39,849 nt of DNA, taken from contig SXRF01000123.1 of NCBI GenBank assembly GCA_005792635.1, forward strand, positions 1 through 39,849, given 5' to 3'. Made by a program: the position numbers and the translations under genes. Under the pieces are notes generated by a model. The model searched no databases, was not told the origin of the DNA, and was given only the letters and a program-made list of their open reading frames with translations. The stretch is from Rickettsiales bacterium (lineage in GTDB: Bacteria > Pseudomonadota > Alphaproteobacteria > Rickettsiales > SXRF01). Every line of letters begins with the position of its first letter. Positions within the stretch are counted from its first letter, which is position 1. Of the stretch, positions 7,982-15,459 are shown piece by piece.

Positions 7982-8988
7982 TTTTTTATACTTTCTAAAT
8001 CCAGCCCCTTTTTACCAATAACCACCACTCGTCCAGAATTTCCGCCATGCTCTCCTGCAAAATGCCCTGAAACTCGCCTACCCACTGCCTGCACGAGATA
8101 ATAAAGCGGCTTGCCAGTAATCCGCACAAAGCCTTTCACTCGCAGAATATTATGCGCTTCGGCGGCGGCAATAATTTTTTGTTCCAGCTGCGCAACATTT
8201 ACAAATTCTGGCAGTTCCAGCACAAAACTCTCAAAATCGTCATGGTCGTGGTCAGCCTCGTTTTCATGGTGAGAAATGCGGTTATCGGCGTCATCTTCGG
8301 CGGCAGCACCTATGCCAAGCAAAATATCAGCTGCCACCTTGCCATGCGCGGCTTCAATTATTGGCACACCACGATTTATCTCGCGCTCAATATCTGCTTT
8401 TACTTTCTCAACTTCTGCTACGCTTGCTTGATCTGTTTTGTTGAGGATAATCATATCCGCGCAGAGCAATTGATCCTCATACACTTCCGCGAGTGGATTA
8501 TCATGCTCCAGCAAGCCAATATCTGCCTTTTGTTGATCAATCGCGGCTAAATCCTCCGCGAAATCGCCAGCAAAAACCGCAGGTGTATCAACCACTGCAA
8601 TCACACCATCAATGGTCAGGCGCGAGCGAATTTCTGGCCAGTCAAATGCTTTTACCAGTGGCTTGGGCAGTGCCAGCCCAGAAGTTTCAATGATGATATG
8701 TTCAAAGCCACCCATCGCCATAATTTTTTCCATCGCGGGCAAAAAATCATCCGCCACGGTGCAGCAAATACAACCATTTGGCAGCTCAATAATCGCGGCT
8801 TCTTCGCAGTTTTCATTCGCGCAGGATTTTAGAATATCGCCGTCCACCCCAACATCACCAAATTCATTAATGAGCAATGCAATCCGCCTGCCGCCTGAAT
8901 TCTCCATAACATGCTTAATCAGCGAAGTTTTTCCCGCGCCGAGAAAACCTGTTATAATAGTAGTGGGTATTTTATTTATTTTTTTCAT
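7966..8988 (-). CDS. cobW: CobW-type GTPase, cobalamin-associated metallochaperone
   Basis: 340 aa, COG0523 family. The P-loop GFLGAGKTSLIKHV is at residues 14-27, the metal-binding NGCICCTV motif near 70, and ILNKTD as the guanine-specificity motif. A histidine/aspartate-rich stretch (HHENEADHDHDDF) sits before the C-terminal CobW domain. Such proteins are thought to deliver or sense metal, here probably cobalt for the CobN chelatase; that role is inferred from context. The gene lies 3 bp after the DUF1636 gene and overlaps the TTG start of cobN by 16 bases. Confidence 0.92.
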   Translation of the reverse strand: MKKINKIPTTIITGFLGAGKTSLIKHVMENSGGRRIALLINEFGDVGVDGDILKSCANENCEEAAIIELPNGCICCTVADDFLPAMEKIMAMGGFEHIIIETSGLALPKPLVKAFDWPEIRSRLTIDGVIAVVDTPAVFAGDFAEDLAAIDQQKADIGLLEHDNPLAEVYEDQLLCADMIILNKTDQASVAEVEKVKADIEREINRGVPIIEAAHGKVAADILLGIGAAAEDDADNRISHHENEADHDHDDFESFVLELPEFVNVAQLEQKIIAAAEAHNILRVKGFVRITGKPLYYLVQAVGRRVSGHFAGEHGGNSGRVVVIGKKGLDLESIKNCIFP

Positions 8989-8991
8989 TTT

Positions 8992-9345
8992 TTATCCATT
9001 TATATTTGGTGGAATTCTGGCAACCACGCCTTTTTGCACCACTTCTGGTCGCTCACTGATAGGCGGTCTGCCGTTTGGCGAGTTATTATAGGCTTTTATA
9101 TAGTCAAACAGGGCGGGAATGTCTTTTTCCAGCTTAAAATCGCCAACGATATATGTCCATTTGTCAGGCTCGCTAACCGCCACTGTGCAAGGGCGATTGC
9201 ACACACCAAGGCATTCCACCATCATCAAGTTTATCTTGCTTTTATCCACCTGTTTTTCCACTTCGGCGTAAAATTCCGCGCCTAATTTTTCCTTATTGTC
9301 GCCAAGGCAGGTTACGCAGATGCGGAGGTTAGTTTTGCCACTCAT
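8992..9345 (-). CDS. DUF1636 cysteine-rich metal-binding protein
   Basis: 117 aa. The cysteine pattern is RICVTCLGDN near the start and VECLGVCNRPCTVAVSEPDKWTYIVGD in the middle, as in DUF1636 proteins, which resemble 2Fe-2S thioredoxin-like ferredoxins and are found in cobalamin clusters next to cobW and cobN. Function unknown; electron transfer or cobalt handling is plausible. The ORF track starts at 9357, but the Met at 9345 is preceded by GGGGA and overlaps the bluB stop as ATGA, so I use that start. Confidence 0.85.
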   Translation of the reverse strand: MSGKTNLRICVTCLGDNKEKLGAEFYAEVEKQVDKSKINLMMVECLGVCNRPCTVAVSEPDKWTYIVGDFKLEKDIPALFDYIKAYNNSPNGRPPISERPEVVQKGVVARIPPNING

Positions 9346-9998
9346 TTTTTTCCCCAATAATCATTAAACACTAATTCCGCAAACGCAATTTCAGGCAACC
9401 AACCGCTAGTTTTAAGCTCTGGCTCGCTCGCAAAATTTTCCGTGTAACCAACACACAGATAGGCAATTGGTACTATATTTTCTGGAATTTGCAAAATATC
9501 GTGTAAATCCTGCGGTTTTATGATGCTCACCCAGCCAACACCAACGCCCTCCGCCCTTGCCGCCAGCCATAAATTCTGCACGGCGCAAACACTGCTATAT
9601 AAATCCATATCAGGCTGGCAGGTGCGCCCAAGAACTACATCGCCAAAGCGGCTGCGGTCGCAGGTGATGCAGATATTGAGTGCGGATTCCAAAATCCCTT
9701 CCAGCTTCAGTTTGCTATATTCCTCAGCTCGCTCGTCCTTAAACATTTCCTTTGCTTCGCTATTCGCCACTAAAAACGCATCATGAATTTTTTTGCGGAT
9801 TTTAGCCTCACGAATAACCAAAAAATTCCACGGCTGCATATAACCAACCGACGGCGCGTGCGCGGCAGCTAGCAAAATTCGCTGCAAAATTTCATCGGCT
9901 ATAGGCTCACTATTAAATTTTCGCACATCGCGCCTTTGCTCTATTGCGCGGTAGACGGCGGCGCGTTCAACTTCTGAAAATGCGTGATTGCTAGTCAT
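9342..9998 (-). CDS. bluB: 5,6-dimethylbenzimidazole synthase
   Basis: 218 aa, nitroreductase-like flavoprotein. BluB uses oxygen to cleave reduced FMN and release dimethylbenzimidazole, the lower ligand of B12. Seen features are AIEQRRDVRKFNSEPI at the N-terminus (FMN phosphate contacts), LLAAAHAPSVGYMQPWNFLVIR, typical of BluB rather than general nitroreductases, and ARAEGVGVGWVSI. It overlaps cobT by four bases (ATGA), and its product is the substrate of CobT. Presence of bluB agrees with an aerobic lifestyle. Confidence 0.93.
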   Translation of the reverse strand: MTSNHAFSEVERAAVYRAIEQRRDVRKFNSEPIADEILQRILLAAAHAPSVGYMQPWNFLVIREAKIRKKIHDAFLVANSEAKEMFKDERAEEYSKLKLEGILESALNICITCDRSRFGDVVLGRTCQPDMDLYSSVCAVQNLWLAARAEGVGVGWVSIIKPQDLHDILQIPENIVPIAYLCVGYTENFASEPELKTSGWLPEIAFAELVFNDYWGKK

Positions 9999-10981
9999 TG
10001 CTTGTTTTTACCAGCAACCATTGCTTCGGCAAAAGTTGCCATGTTGTTGAATGTTGCCAGCGCGGCGCGAACCACTGCAAGCGCAACTTGTGCGCCGCTG
10101 CCTTCGCCAAGGCGCATACCCAAATCCAGCAGAGGTTTTTTGCCAAGAAAATCCAGCAGTATTCTATGCCCGCCCTCCACTGACAAATGCCCAGCAAGGC
10201 AGTGCGCCAAAGCATCTTTGTCAGTTAGAGTTAGAGTTGCTGCGGCAGAAGTGACGACAAACCCATCAAGAATTACAGGGATTCGTAGCTCGCGTGCGCG
10301 GTAAATCGCTCCTGCCATTGCCGCCTGTTCCCTTCCGCCAATATGTGCGAGCATAGACATGGTATCGCCAAGTTTTGCGCGGTGGAGAGCTACGGCTCGT
10401 TCTATTACTTGGCTTTTGCGCGAAACGCCCGCGCTATCCACGCCCGTCCCTGCCCCGACGAAATCCACCGCCTTACCACCAACCAGCGCGTAAGCCAGAG
10501 CCGCCGCCACTGTCGTATTACCAATTCCCATTTCACCAATCACCAAAACTTCCGCATCACTTGGCACGCAGTCCACGCCAATCTGAAAAGCCTCCGCGCA
10601 TTCCTCCACACTCATGGCAGGCGCAATCGTAAAATCCTGCGTTGGTTTTTCGAGCGATAGCGGAATAACGCGCAGTGCAGACGGAATGGCTTTGCAAAGC
10701 TGATTAATCGCCGCACCGCCCGCCTCAAAATTCTCCACCATCTGCGCGGTTACTTCAGGTGGAAATGCCGAAACTCCTTGCGCGGTAACGCCGTGATTGC
10801 CCGCAAAAATCAGCGTATAGGCTTTGTCTGCGCGTGGCGCAAGCGTTTCCTGCCAGCCACAAAAAAACGCGGCAATATCCTCCAACCGTCCGAGCGCACC
10901 AAGTGGCTTGGTGAGGCTATCCAGCCTTGCGCGTGCTTTTGCTTCCCATTCCTGCGAAAAACTGGTAAGTGTTTTTTTCAT
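9995..10981 (-). CDS. cobT: nicotinate-nucleotide-dimethylbenzimidazole phosphoribosyltransferase
   Basis: 328 aa. CobT (the CobU of Pseudomonas nomenclature) activates dimethylbenzimidazole to alpha-ribazole phosphate. Motifs: LDSLTKPLGALGRLEDIA at the N-terminus, the FAGNHGVTAQGVSAFPPEVTAQMV block, EMGIGNTTVAAALAYAL, and the C-terminal LGMRLGEGSGAQVAL with the catalytic glutamate. It is the first gene of the nine-gene minus-strand operon. Its AGGGA ribosome binding site, eight bases before ATG, lies within the tandem repeat of the cobT-cobS gap. Confidence 0.94.
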   Translation of the reverse strand: MKKTLTSFSQEWEAKARARLDSLTKPLGALGRLEDIAAFFCGWQETLAPRADKAYTLIFAGNHGVTAQGVSAFPPEVTAQMVENFEAGGAAINQLCKAIPSALRVIPLSLEKPTQDFTIAPAMSVEECAEAFQIGVDCVPSDAEVLVIGEMGIGNTTVAAALAYALVGGKAVDFVGAGTGVDSAGVSRKSQVIERAVALHRAKLGDTMSMLAHIGGREQAAMAGAIYRARELRIPVILDGFVVTSAAATLTLTDKDALAHCLAGHLSVEGGHRILLDFLGKKPLLDLGMRLGEGSGAQVALAVVRAALATFNNMATFAEAMVAGKNKQ

Positions 10982-10984
10982 ATT

Positions 10985-11022
10985 TCTAATCCCTATTCCC
11001 AGTCCCTAGTTCCCAGTCCCTA
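10985..11022. repeat. short tandem repeat (CCCAGTCCCTAGTT type) between cobT and cobS
   Basis: The 55-base gap between divergent cobT and cobS is filled largely by CCCTATTCCCAGT / CCCTAGTTCCCAGT / CCCTAAC, a roughly 14-base (two times seven) repeat. Promoters for both genes must overlap it or lie in coding sequence. On the cobT strand the repeat gives AGGGA in Shine-Dalgarno position. No B12 riboswitch would fit in this gap. Confidence 0.75.
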
Positions 11023-11036
11023 ACACCTACAATAAC

Positions 11037-11774
11037 ATGCGCCCTTTACAAGAGTTTTTACTATCATTAAGCTTTTTTACGCGTCTGCCTCTGCCAAAAA
11101 TGGATTTGAGCAAGGCGAGTTTGGCGAGTGCAGCTTGGGCATTTCCGCTAGTTGGTGCGATTATTGGCGCGTTTGGTGCGGTTTGCTATATGTCCGCTAT
11201 ATGGCTTGGCACTTCACATATAATCGCCGCGTGGCTGGCGGTTTTTTCGCAAATATTGCTCACTGGCGGCTTGCATGAGGATGGGCTGGCTGATACCGCC
11301 GACGCTCTGGCGAGTGGTCGCGGTCTTGAAAAACGCTTGGAAATTATGCGTGATAGCCGCATTGGCAGCTACGGCGCAATCGCGCTGATTGTCGCGCTTT
11401 CCCTCCGCGCCAATGCCATTTCTGAACTTACGACAATTTTTGCAGGCTTTTTAATCGCTGGTGCGTGCAGCCGCGCAGCAATTGTTGTTCTCATACGGGC
11501 ATTGCCACCCGCCAGAAAAGACGGCTTGGCAAAAACAGCAGGCAGACCAAGCCTAGAGCGCACGCTCGCCGCAGTTTTATTTGCAATTCTATTTATTATT
11601 ATTTTTTGCGATTTATTCGCCGCCATAAAATTTTCCATCGCGCTGACCGCCACCTGCTTCATAGCCTACACACTCACCAAGAAAAATTTTAGTGGCATAA
11701 CAGGCGACACACTCGGCGCATTTCAGCAACTAATTGAAATTGGGATTTTTATCGCGCTAACGATGGAGATCTAA
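11037..11774 (+). CDS. cobS: adenosylcobinamide-GDP ribazoletransferase (cobalamin synthase)
   Basis: 245 aa, polytopic inner-membrane protein that joins adenosylcobinamide-GDP to alpha-ribazole, the last assembly step. It begins with LLSLSFFTRLPLP, has LLTGGLHEDGLADTADALASGRGLEKRLEIMRDSRIGSYGA with the conserved acidic residues, and several hydrophobic segments. The family is also called CobV. It is transcribed away from cobT and meets the small hypothetical gene tail to tail with a four-base overlap (CTAA). CobP/CobU, which supplies its substrate, is not in the window. Confidence 0.93.
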   Translation: MRPLQEFLLSLSFFTRLPLPKMDLSKASLASAAWAFPLVGAIIGAFGAVCYMSAIWLGTSHIIAAWLAVFSQILLTGGLHEDGLADTADALASGRGLEKRLEIMRDSRIGSYGAIALIVALSLRANAISELTTIFAGFLIAGACSRAAIVVLIRALPPARKDGLAKTAGRPSLERTLAAVLFAILFIIIFCDLFAAIKFSIALTATCFIAYTLTKKNFSGITGDTLGAFQQLIEIGIFIALTMEI

Positions 11775-12112
11775 GCTTCTTCGTTTTCAGATGATGCTTC
11801 AGAATTATCATCTTCCATATCATCTTCTTTTTTACCTTTTTTGGCATCTGGCTTCACTTTTACTAGCTTGCCTTTAGCATCGTCCCAAGCATATTGATAA
11901 ACGATGGTTTTAGTGCCAGTGGTCACAATGTCGCCGCTTGCTAATTGCAAAACATCAAAGCCTTTTTGCAACGCGTCTTGAATCAGAGTAGAAGACTGAC
12001 GCAAATAGCGCGGGTCAAGCATCATATTCACCATACCAGCATCATCACTAGTTTTGCGCGGTGCGCTGATAGTTGCAGCAAGTTTTTTAGCAGTCAGATT
12101 AAATTTTCTCAT
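11771..12112 (-). CDS. hypothetical small protein with acidic C-terminus
   Basis: 113 aa from the ATG at 12112, preceded by GGATGT; the ORF track extends to a GTG at 12157. The central part (MMLDPRYLRQSSTLIQDALQKGFDVLQLASGDIVTTGTKTIVYQYAWDDAKGKL) looks like a folded domain. The N-terminus is basic (MRKFNLTAKKLAA) and the tail is a lysine run followed by an acidic serine-rich stretch. I do not recognise a family. A strong sigma-70-like promoter 80 bases upstream and the clean codon pattern argue that it is a real gene. It shares strand with flgE but is separated by about 190 bases. Confidence 0.7.
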   Translation of the reverse strand: MRKFNLTAKKLAATISAPRKTSDDAGMVNMMLDPRYLRQSSTLIQDALQKGFDVLQLASGDIVTTGTKTIVYQYAWDDAKGKLVKVKPDAKKGKKEDDMEDDNSEASSENEEA

Positions 12113-12199
12113 TTTATAACATCCACAAGTCAGTTTTTCAAAAACATGGGCAAGCACAGCATATATAGCGTAGATACCCAGTAAATATTCTTACCACGA

Positions 12200-12228
12200 T
12201 AGATAGGCAATAATACTCCAGATGTCAA
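12200..12228 (-). promoter_or_regulatory. sigma-70-type promoter for the small hypothetical gene
   Basis: Reading leftward, TTGACA (12228-12223) is followed after 17 bases by TATCTA (12205-12200). This is the best-matching vegetative promoter seen in the window. Transcription would start near 12193, leaving a leader of about 80 bases before the ATG at 12112. Confidence 0.6.
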
Positions 12229-12305
12229 GGCAAATAAGCAAAAAATTTACACTTTTTACTCATATTATTAACTATTTATTAAACTCATCAGGCGACCATT
12301 AACCA

Positions 12306-15300
12306 TTAGCGCAGGATATCATTCAATTGGCTGAGTAATTGGTCAGTTGTTGAAATAACTTTGGTATTTGCCTGATACGCCCTTTGTGCCACGATCATAT
12401 CAGTTAGCTGGTCAGCAAGCTCCACATTGGATTGCTCAAGCGAAGACGCTGCCACTTTGCCAACTCCGCTGCTCCCCGGCTCACGCAAATTCACCTCGCC
12501 AGAATTCGCCGACTGCGCGAACACATTGCCCGAACTGGTAGAAAGCTCATTCGGGTTAGCAAAATCCGCTAGTGGAATTTTATACAGTTTTTGCGTTTGT
12601 CCGTTGCTATAGCTGGCAACAATATAGCCCTCGCCTGTGATAGAAACCCCAGTTAAGTCACCAACTGGCGCACCATTTTGGTTAGCAAAATTCACACGAT
12701 ACGCGCTGTTGAATTGGCTAAGCCCATCAGTTTTACCAATTTGCGTAGCGTTTGGTGTGCCAAATGGCGAACCCGCCGTCCCCCAGTTAAAGGCAAGCGA
12801 ACTAGACGATGCACCATTTGTCCAAGTCACATCGGAGCTAAGCAAACTACTGCTCACGCTTTGCAAGCTACCATCGCCGTTAAAAGTGAGCGAGCCAGTG
12901 GCGATTTGCCCGTTTGGTTTTGAGGTAGTAACTTCGCTAGGCGTTGCCGCATATACCTCCACCTGCCAAGTATTGGCGGCGGATTTGATAAACGCCATGG
13001 TCAAATCATGCCCTGTGCCTAGTGAATCATAGACACGAATTGGGCGGCTGAATTGCGAAACGATACTGCCCGACGCCATGTTCTTGGTAGAGCTGGTCGG
13101 GTCGTAAGCTGGGCCGATAGCCCCTGTTGTCTGTGCGCTATAGGTTGCATTATTGAGCGAATCAACCAAACCAAGCTCGGCAACGATACTACCATAATTG
13201 GTTTGCGGCGTCATGGAAATACCTGTTGGCCCTACGCTTGCCGTGCTGGTTGCCTGCACGCCACTTTTTGCCGTAATGGAGAATGATGTCGCACTAATAA
13301 CTGTAATTTCAAACTTTCCCGACAAATCAGCTGCGTCAATACCAGCATAAGTACCCGCTGCAACCGTTCCCATATCTACGACATCACCAGTAGTAAAAGC
13401 AGGGCTTGGCGAAGAAGGCAGCGTAACCACTATTGTTCCACTCCCGCTTGTTGTAGCAAAAGGCGTTGCACCAAGAGTAATCGCTGAAATGGCTGCATTA
13501 TCAGAAAAAGTAATCGTTCCGAGAGGATCATCAACATTGATTTTAAGCGAAGCAGCGGACAGAGCGTTAGAAACAGTCCCCGTAAGCCCAGAAGAATTAT
13601 TCACCAAATCGGAAAGTCCTGAAAGATTGGAAAAATTATTCGTGCCGACTAGTATATTGGAAAAACCAAGCTCGCGCACCCAATCCAGACCCCATTGTAT
13701 CGGCGTTCCTGCTGTTCCCACCAATGAGCCATTGGCAAAAGTAACCGCCGCATTGGCATCCGTCGCGCCAACATATAAACGATCGCCAGAAATTCTTGCT
13801 GACAAGCCAGTTTTTGCATTAATCGCATCGGCAAGGTTAGTCAGGTTGTTAAACTGCCCGAGCTGTGCATTTGGCGAAGCTGAAGTATAGCTGAAAGTGT
13901 GCGTAACACCGCCAGTGGTAATGGTAAATTGTAACGCCGCCGCACTGAATGAACTCGTTCCCGTGCTGGATAAAAACGGTGTGGTGACATTGCTCGCATC
14001 CATGATATTGCCAGTGGTGGAGAGCCTTGTTGTTGAAAGAACAGTGCCGCCACTACCGCCAGTGGTAGAGCTTGCCGTGCTACTTGTCGTAATACTATAG
14101 TGATCATCGTCAATAACATTAACGATAAATGTGTCATTCAGAACACTAGCAGAAATGCCACCGACTGCCGCCGTATTGCCAGATAAAGTAACCACTTGCC
14201 CATCTACCAACCCATGTGAGGCGTGCCGCACATTAACAACTGCGCTGCCTGAAGTGGTCTTGAACACTCTATCAGTTTGCGTGCCGCTAGCACCACCACC
14301 AGTCACCCCGCCAACAGATGCGCCCGTGGTTGTAGTGATAGTATAGGTATTCGCATCAACCACCGTAACCACATGGGTTGCATTAAGCTCTGACGCGGGA
14401 ATACCATCTGTTAAAGCAAGCCCAGCAAGCGTCACCACATCGCCCGTCGTAAGACCATGCGCGGTTGCCGTAATAGTCACCGTAGTGCTAGACGCTGCAC
14501 CAGTGGTAACAGGGTTAGTAGCCATTGACGCCGCTGATGAAGTAAGCGTTGTCGGCGAGGAAAGAACCGCAAGCCCATTATCACCAATCGCCGTTCCAGA
14601 AATATCAATACTATCAGAAGTGCCAAGAATATTGCGACCATAGGTAAAGCCACCATATTTGAATTCAAAGCTAGAACCCGCGCCAGTAAGTACCGTAAAT
14701 TTATCGCCACGAGTAAGGCTGTTCACGCCACCGGGAACCAAAATATCTTTGCCCTTCACCCCAACATTCGCTGTATGCAAAACATCAGGCGACAAAGTCC
14801 CCGACGCACCAGGGTAAATAACTTCTGATGAGTTCAAATTCGCACCAATAGACACCGCACTGGTGGAAGCCGCCTGCCCTGTTAGATTTTTCACATTCAC
14901 CGTTTTAAGGCTGGTTAAGTTCGCGCTAGAAGTTGTGTTCAAATTCCCCACTTCACCCGGCAGACGACCCTCCCTATCCAGAGGCCAAGCTTGCAAGAAG
15001 AACCCCGCCGAATTTTTGAAATTCCCCGTTGAATCCTGCGTGAATGAGCCAGCACGCGTATAAAACACCTGCCCCAAGCCGTCATTTTGGGCATTGACCA
15101 CAAAAAAGCCATTGCCAGAAATCGCAATATCTGTCGCCGAATCGGTTGACTGCAACAAGCCCTGCTTGCTGACTAGCTGCTGCGTGCCACCAAGAACACC
15201 ACCCGGCGAGAATGAAGAAGTGTTGCCAGACGATGTCACCAAGCTTTCAAACAAGGCGCGGTTGCCCTTATAACCAACAGTATTCACATTGGAAATATTG

Positions 15301-15377
15301 TCGGAAATTTGCCCGATCTTGTTACTCTGCGCCGCAAGCCCTGCCACACCAGAATATAACGCACCGTATAAACTCAT
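12306..15377 (-). CDS. flgE: flagellar hook protein FlgE, enlarged
   Basis: 1023 aa, about two and a half times the enterobacterial hook protein. The N-terminus MSLYGALYSGVAGLAAQSNKIGQISDNISNVNTVGYKG is the flagellar rod/hook signature, and the C-terminus (LEQSNVELADQLTDMIVAQRAYQANTKVI) the matching helix. A FlaE-like domain (FSRPIRVYDSLGTGHDLTMAFI) is near residues 790-830. The extra length is in the surface part and includes three related beta-rich modules with HGLTTGDVVTLAG...VVTVVDANTYTITT patterns. The track start at 15419 is extended by tandem-repeat codons; the real ATG is 15377, with CGGAG just upstream. It follows flgD and fliK. Confidence 0.92.
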   Translation of the reverse strand: MSLYGALYSGVAGLAAQSNKIGQISDNISNVNTVGYKGNRALFESLVTSSGNTSSFSPGGVLGGTQQLVSKQGLLQSTDSATDIAISGNGFFVVNAQNDGLGQVFYTRAGSFTQDSTGNFKNSAGFFLQAWPLDREGRLPGEVGNLNTTSSANLTSLKTVNVKNLTGQAASTSAVSIGANLNSSEVIYPGASGTLSPDVLHTANVGVKGKDILVPGGVNSLTRGDKFTVLTGAGSSFEFKYGGFTYGRNILGTSDSIDISGTAIGDNGLAVLSSPTTLTSSAASMATNPVTTGAASSTTVTITATAHGLTTGDVVTLAGLALTDGIPASELNATHVVTVVDANTYTITTTTGASVGGVTGGGASGTQTDRVFKTTSGSAVVNVRHASHGLVDGQVVTLSGNTAAVGGISASVLNDTFIVNVIDDDHYSITTSSTASSTTGGSGGTVLSTTRLSTTGNIMDASNVTTPFLSSTGTSSFSAAALQFTITTGGVTHTFSYTSASPNAQLGQFNNLTNLADAINAKTGLSARISGDRLYVGATDANAAVTFANGSLVGTAGTPIQWGLDWVRELGFSNILVGTNNFSNLSGLSDLVNNSSGLTGTVSNALSAASLKINVDDPLGTITFSDNAAISAITLGATPFATTSGSGTIVVTLPSSPSPAFTTGDVVDMGTVAAGTYAGIDAADLSGKFEITVISATSFSITAKSGVQATSTASVGPTGISMTPQTNYGSIVAELGLVDSLNNATYSAQTTGAIGPAYDPTSSTKNMASGSIVSQFSRPIRVYDSLGTGHDLTMAFIKSAANTWQVEVYAATPSEVTTSKPNGQIATGSLTFNGDGSLQSVSSSLLSSDVTWTNGASSSSLAFNWGTAGSPFGTPNATQIGKTDGLSQFNSAYRVNFANQNGAPVGDLTGVSITGEGYIVASYSNGQTQKLYKIPLADFANPNELSTSSGNVFAQSANSGEVNLREPGSSGVGKVAASSLEQSNVELADQLTDMIVAQRAYQANTKVISTTDQLLSQLNDILR
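13235..13437 (-). repeat. flgE surface module, copy 3 (divergent)
   Basis: Encodes TLPSSPSPAFTTGDVVDMG, then YAGIDAADLSGKFEITVISATSFSITAKSG. The order of motifs (TTGDVV, I-x-A-x-x-L-x-x-x-F-x-[IV], S-x-[ST]-F-x-I-T) matches copies 1 and 2 at lower similarity. It lies about 200 residues after copy 2. Confidence 0.5.
14045..14240 (-). repeat. flgE surface module, copy 2
   Basis: Encodes VRHASHGLVDGQVVTLSG, then GGISASVLNDTFIVNVIDDDHYSITTSS. It shares HGL-x-x-G-x-VVTL-x-G, GI-x-AS-x-LN-x-T and V-x-V-[VI]-D-x-[DN]-x-Y-[ST]-ITT with copy 1, which is directly before it in the protein. Confidence 0.7.
14300..14490 (-). repeat. flgE surface module, copy 1
   Basis: Encodes TATAHGLTTGDVVTLAG, then DGIPASELNATHVVTVVDANTYTITTT. 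This pattern is the kind seen in repeated beta modules of phage tail and adhesin-like proteins. The similarity is by eye only. Confidence 0.7.
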
Positions 15378-15383
15378 AAATTT

Positions 15384-15418
15384 CTCCGTAGTTCGTAGTT
15401 TGTAGTTCGTAAATCGCA
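15384..15418. repeat. short tandem heptamer repeat upstream of flgE
   Basis: Five units: CTCCGTA, GTTCGTA, GTTTGTA, GTTCGTA, AATCGCA. They belong to the same unit family as the array in cobN (5994-6035). On the flgE strand the last unit contributes CGGAG, the ribosome binding site. The ORF track reads the array as an N-terminal extension (MRFTNYKLRTTEKF), which is not part of the conserved protein. Confidence 0.75.
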
Positions 15419-15427
15419 ATTCATTTT

Positions 15428-15452
15428 CTAGTCCTCTAGTCCTCTAGTCCTC
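15428..15452. repeat. octamer tandem repeat (CTAGTCCT)3 between flgD and flgE
   Basis: Three perfect copies of CTAGTCCT, immediately downstream of the flgD stop and next to the heptamer array before flgE. Together the two arrays occupy most of the 82-base flgD-flgE gap. Confidence 0.85.
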
Positions 15453-15459
15453 GCTCTTT

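Noticed and set aside
10982-11036. B12 riboswitch before cobT or cobS
   Set aside because: The divergent gap is only 55 bases and consists of a tandem repeat; there is no B12-box-like sequence.
12427-14346. Several plus-strand ORFs inside flgE
   Set aside because: Antisense shadows caused by the low-complexity Ser/Thr/Gly/Ala coding of flgE.
15378-15419. N-terminal extension of FlgE in the ORF track (MRFTNYKLRTTEKF)
   Set aside because: It is translated heptamer repeat; the conserved start MSLYGALYSG has its own ribosome binding site.
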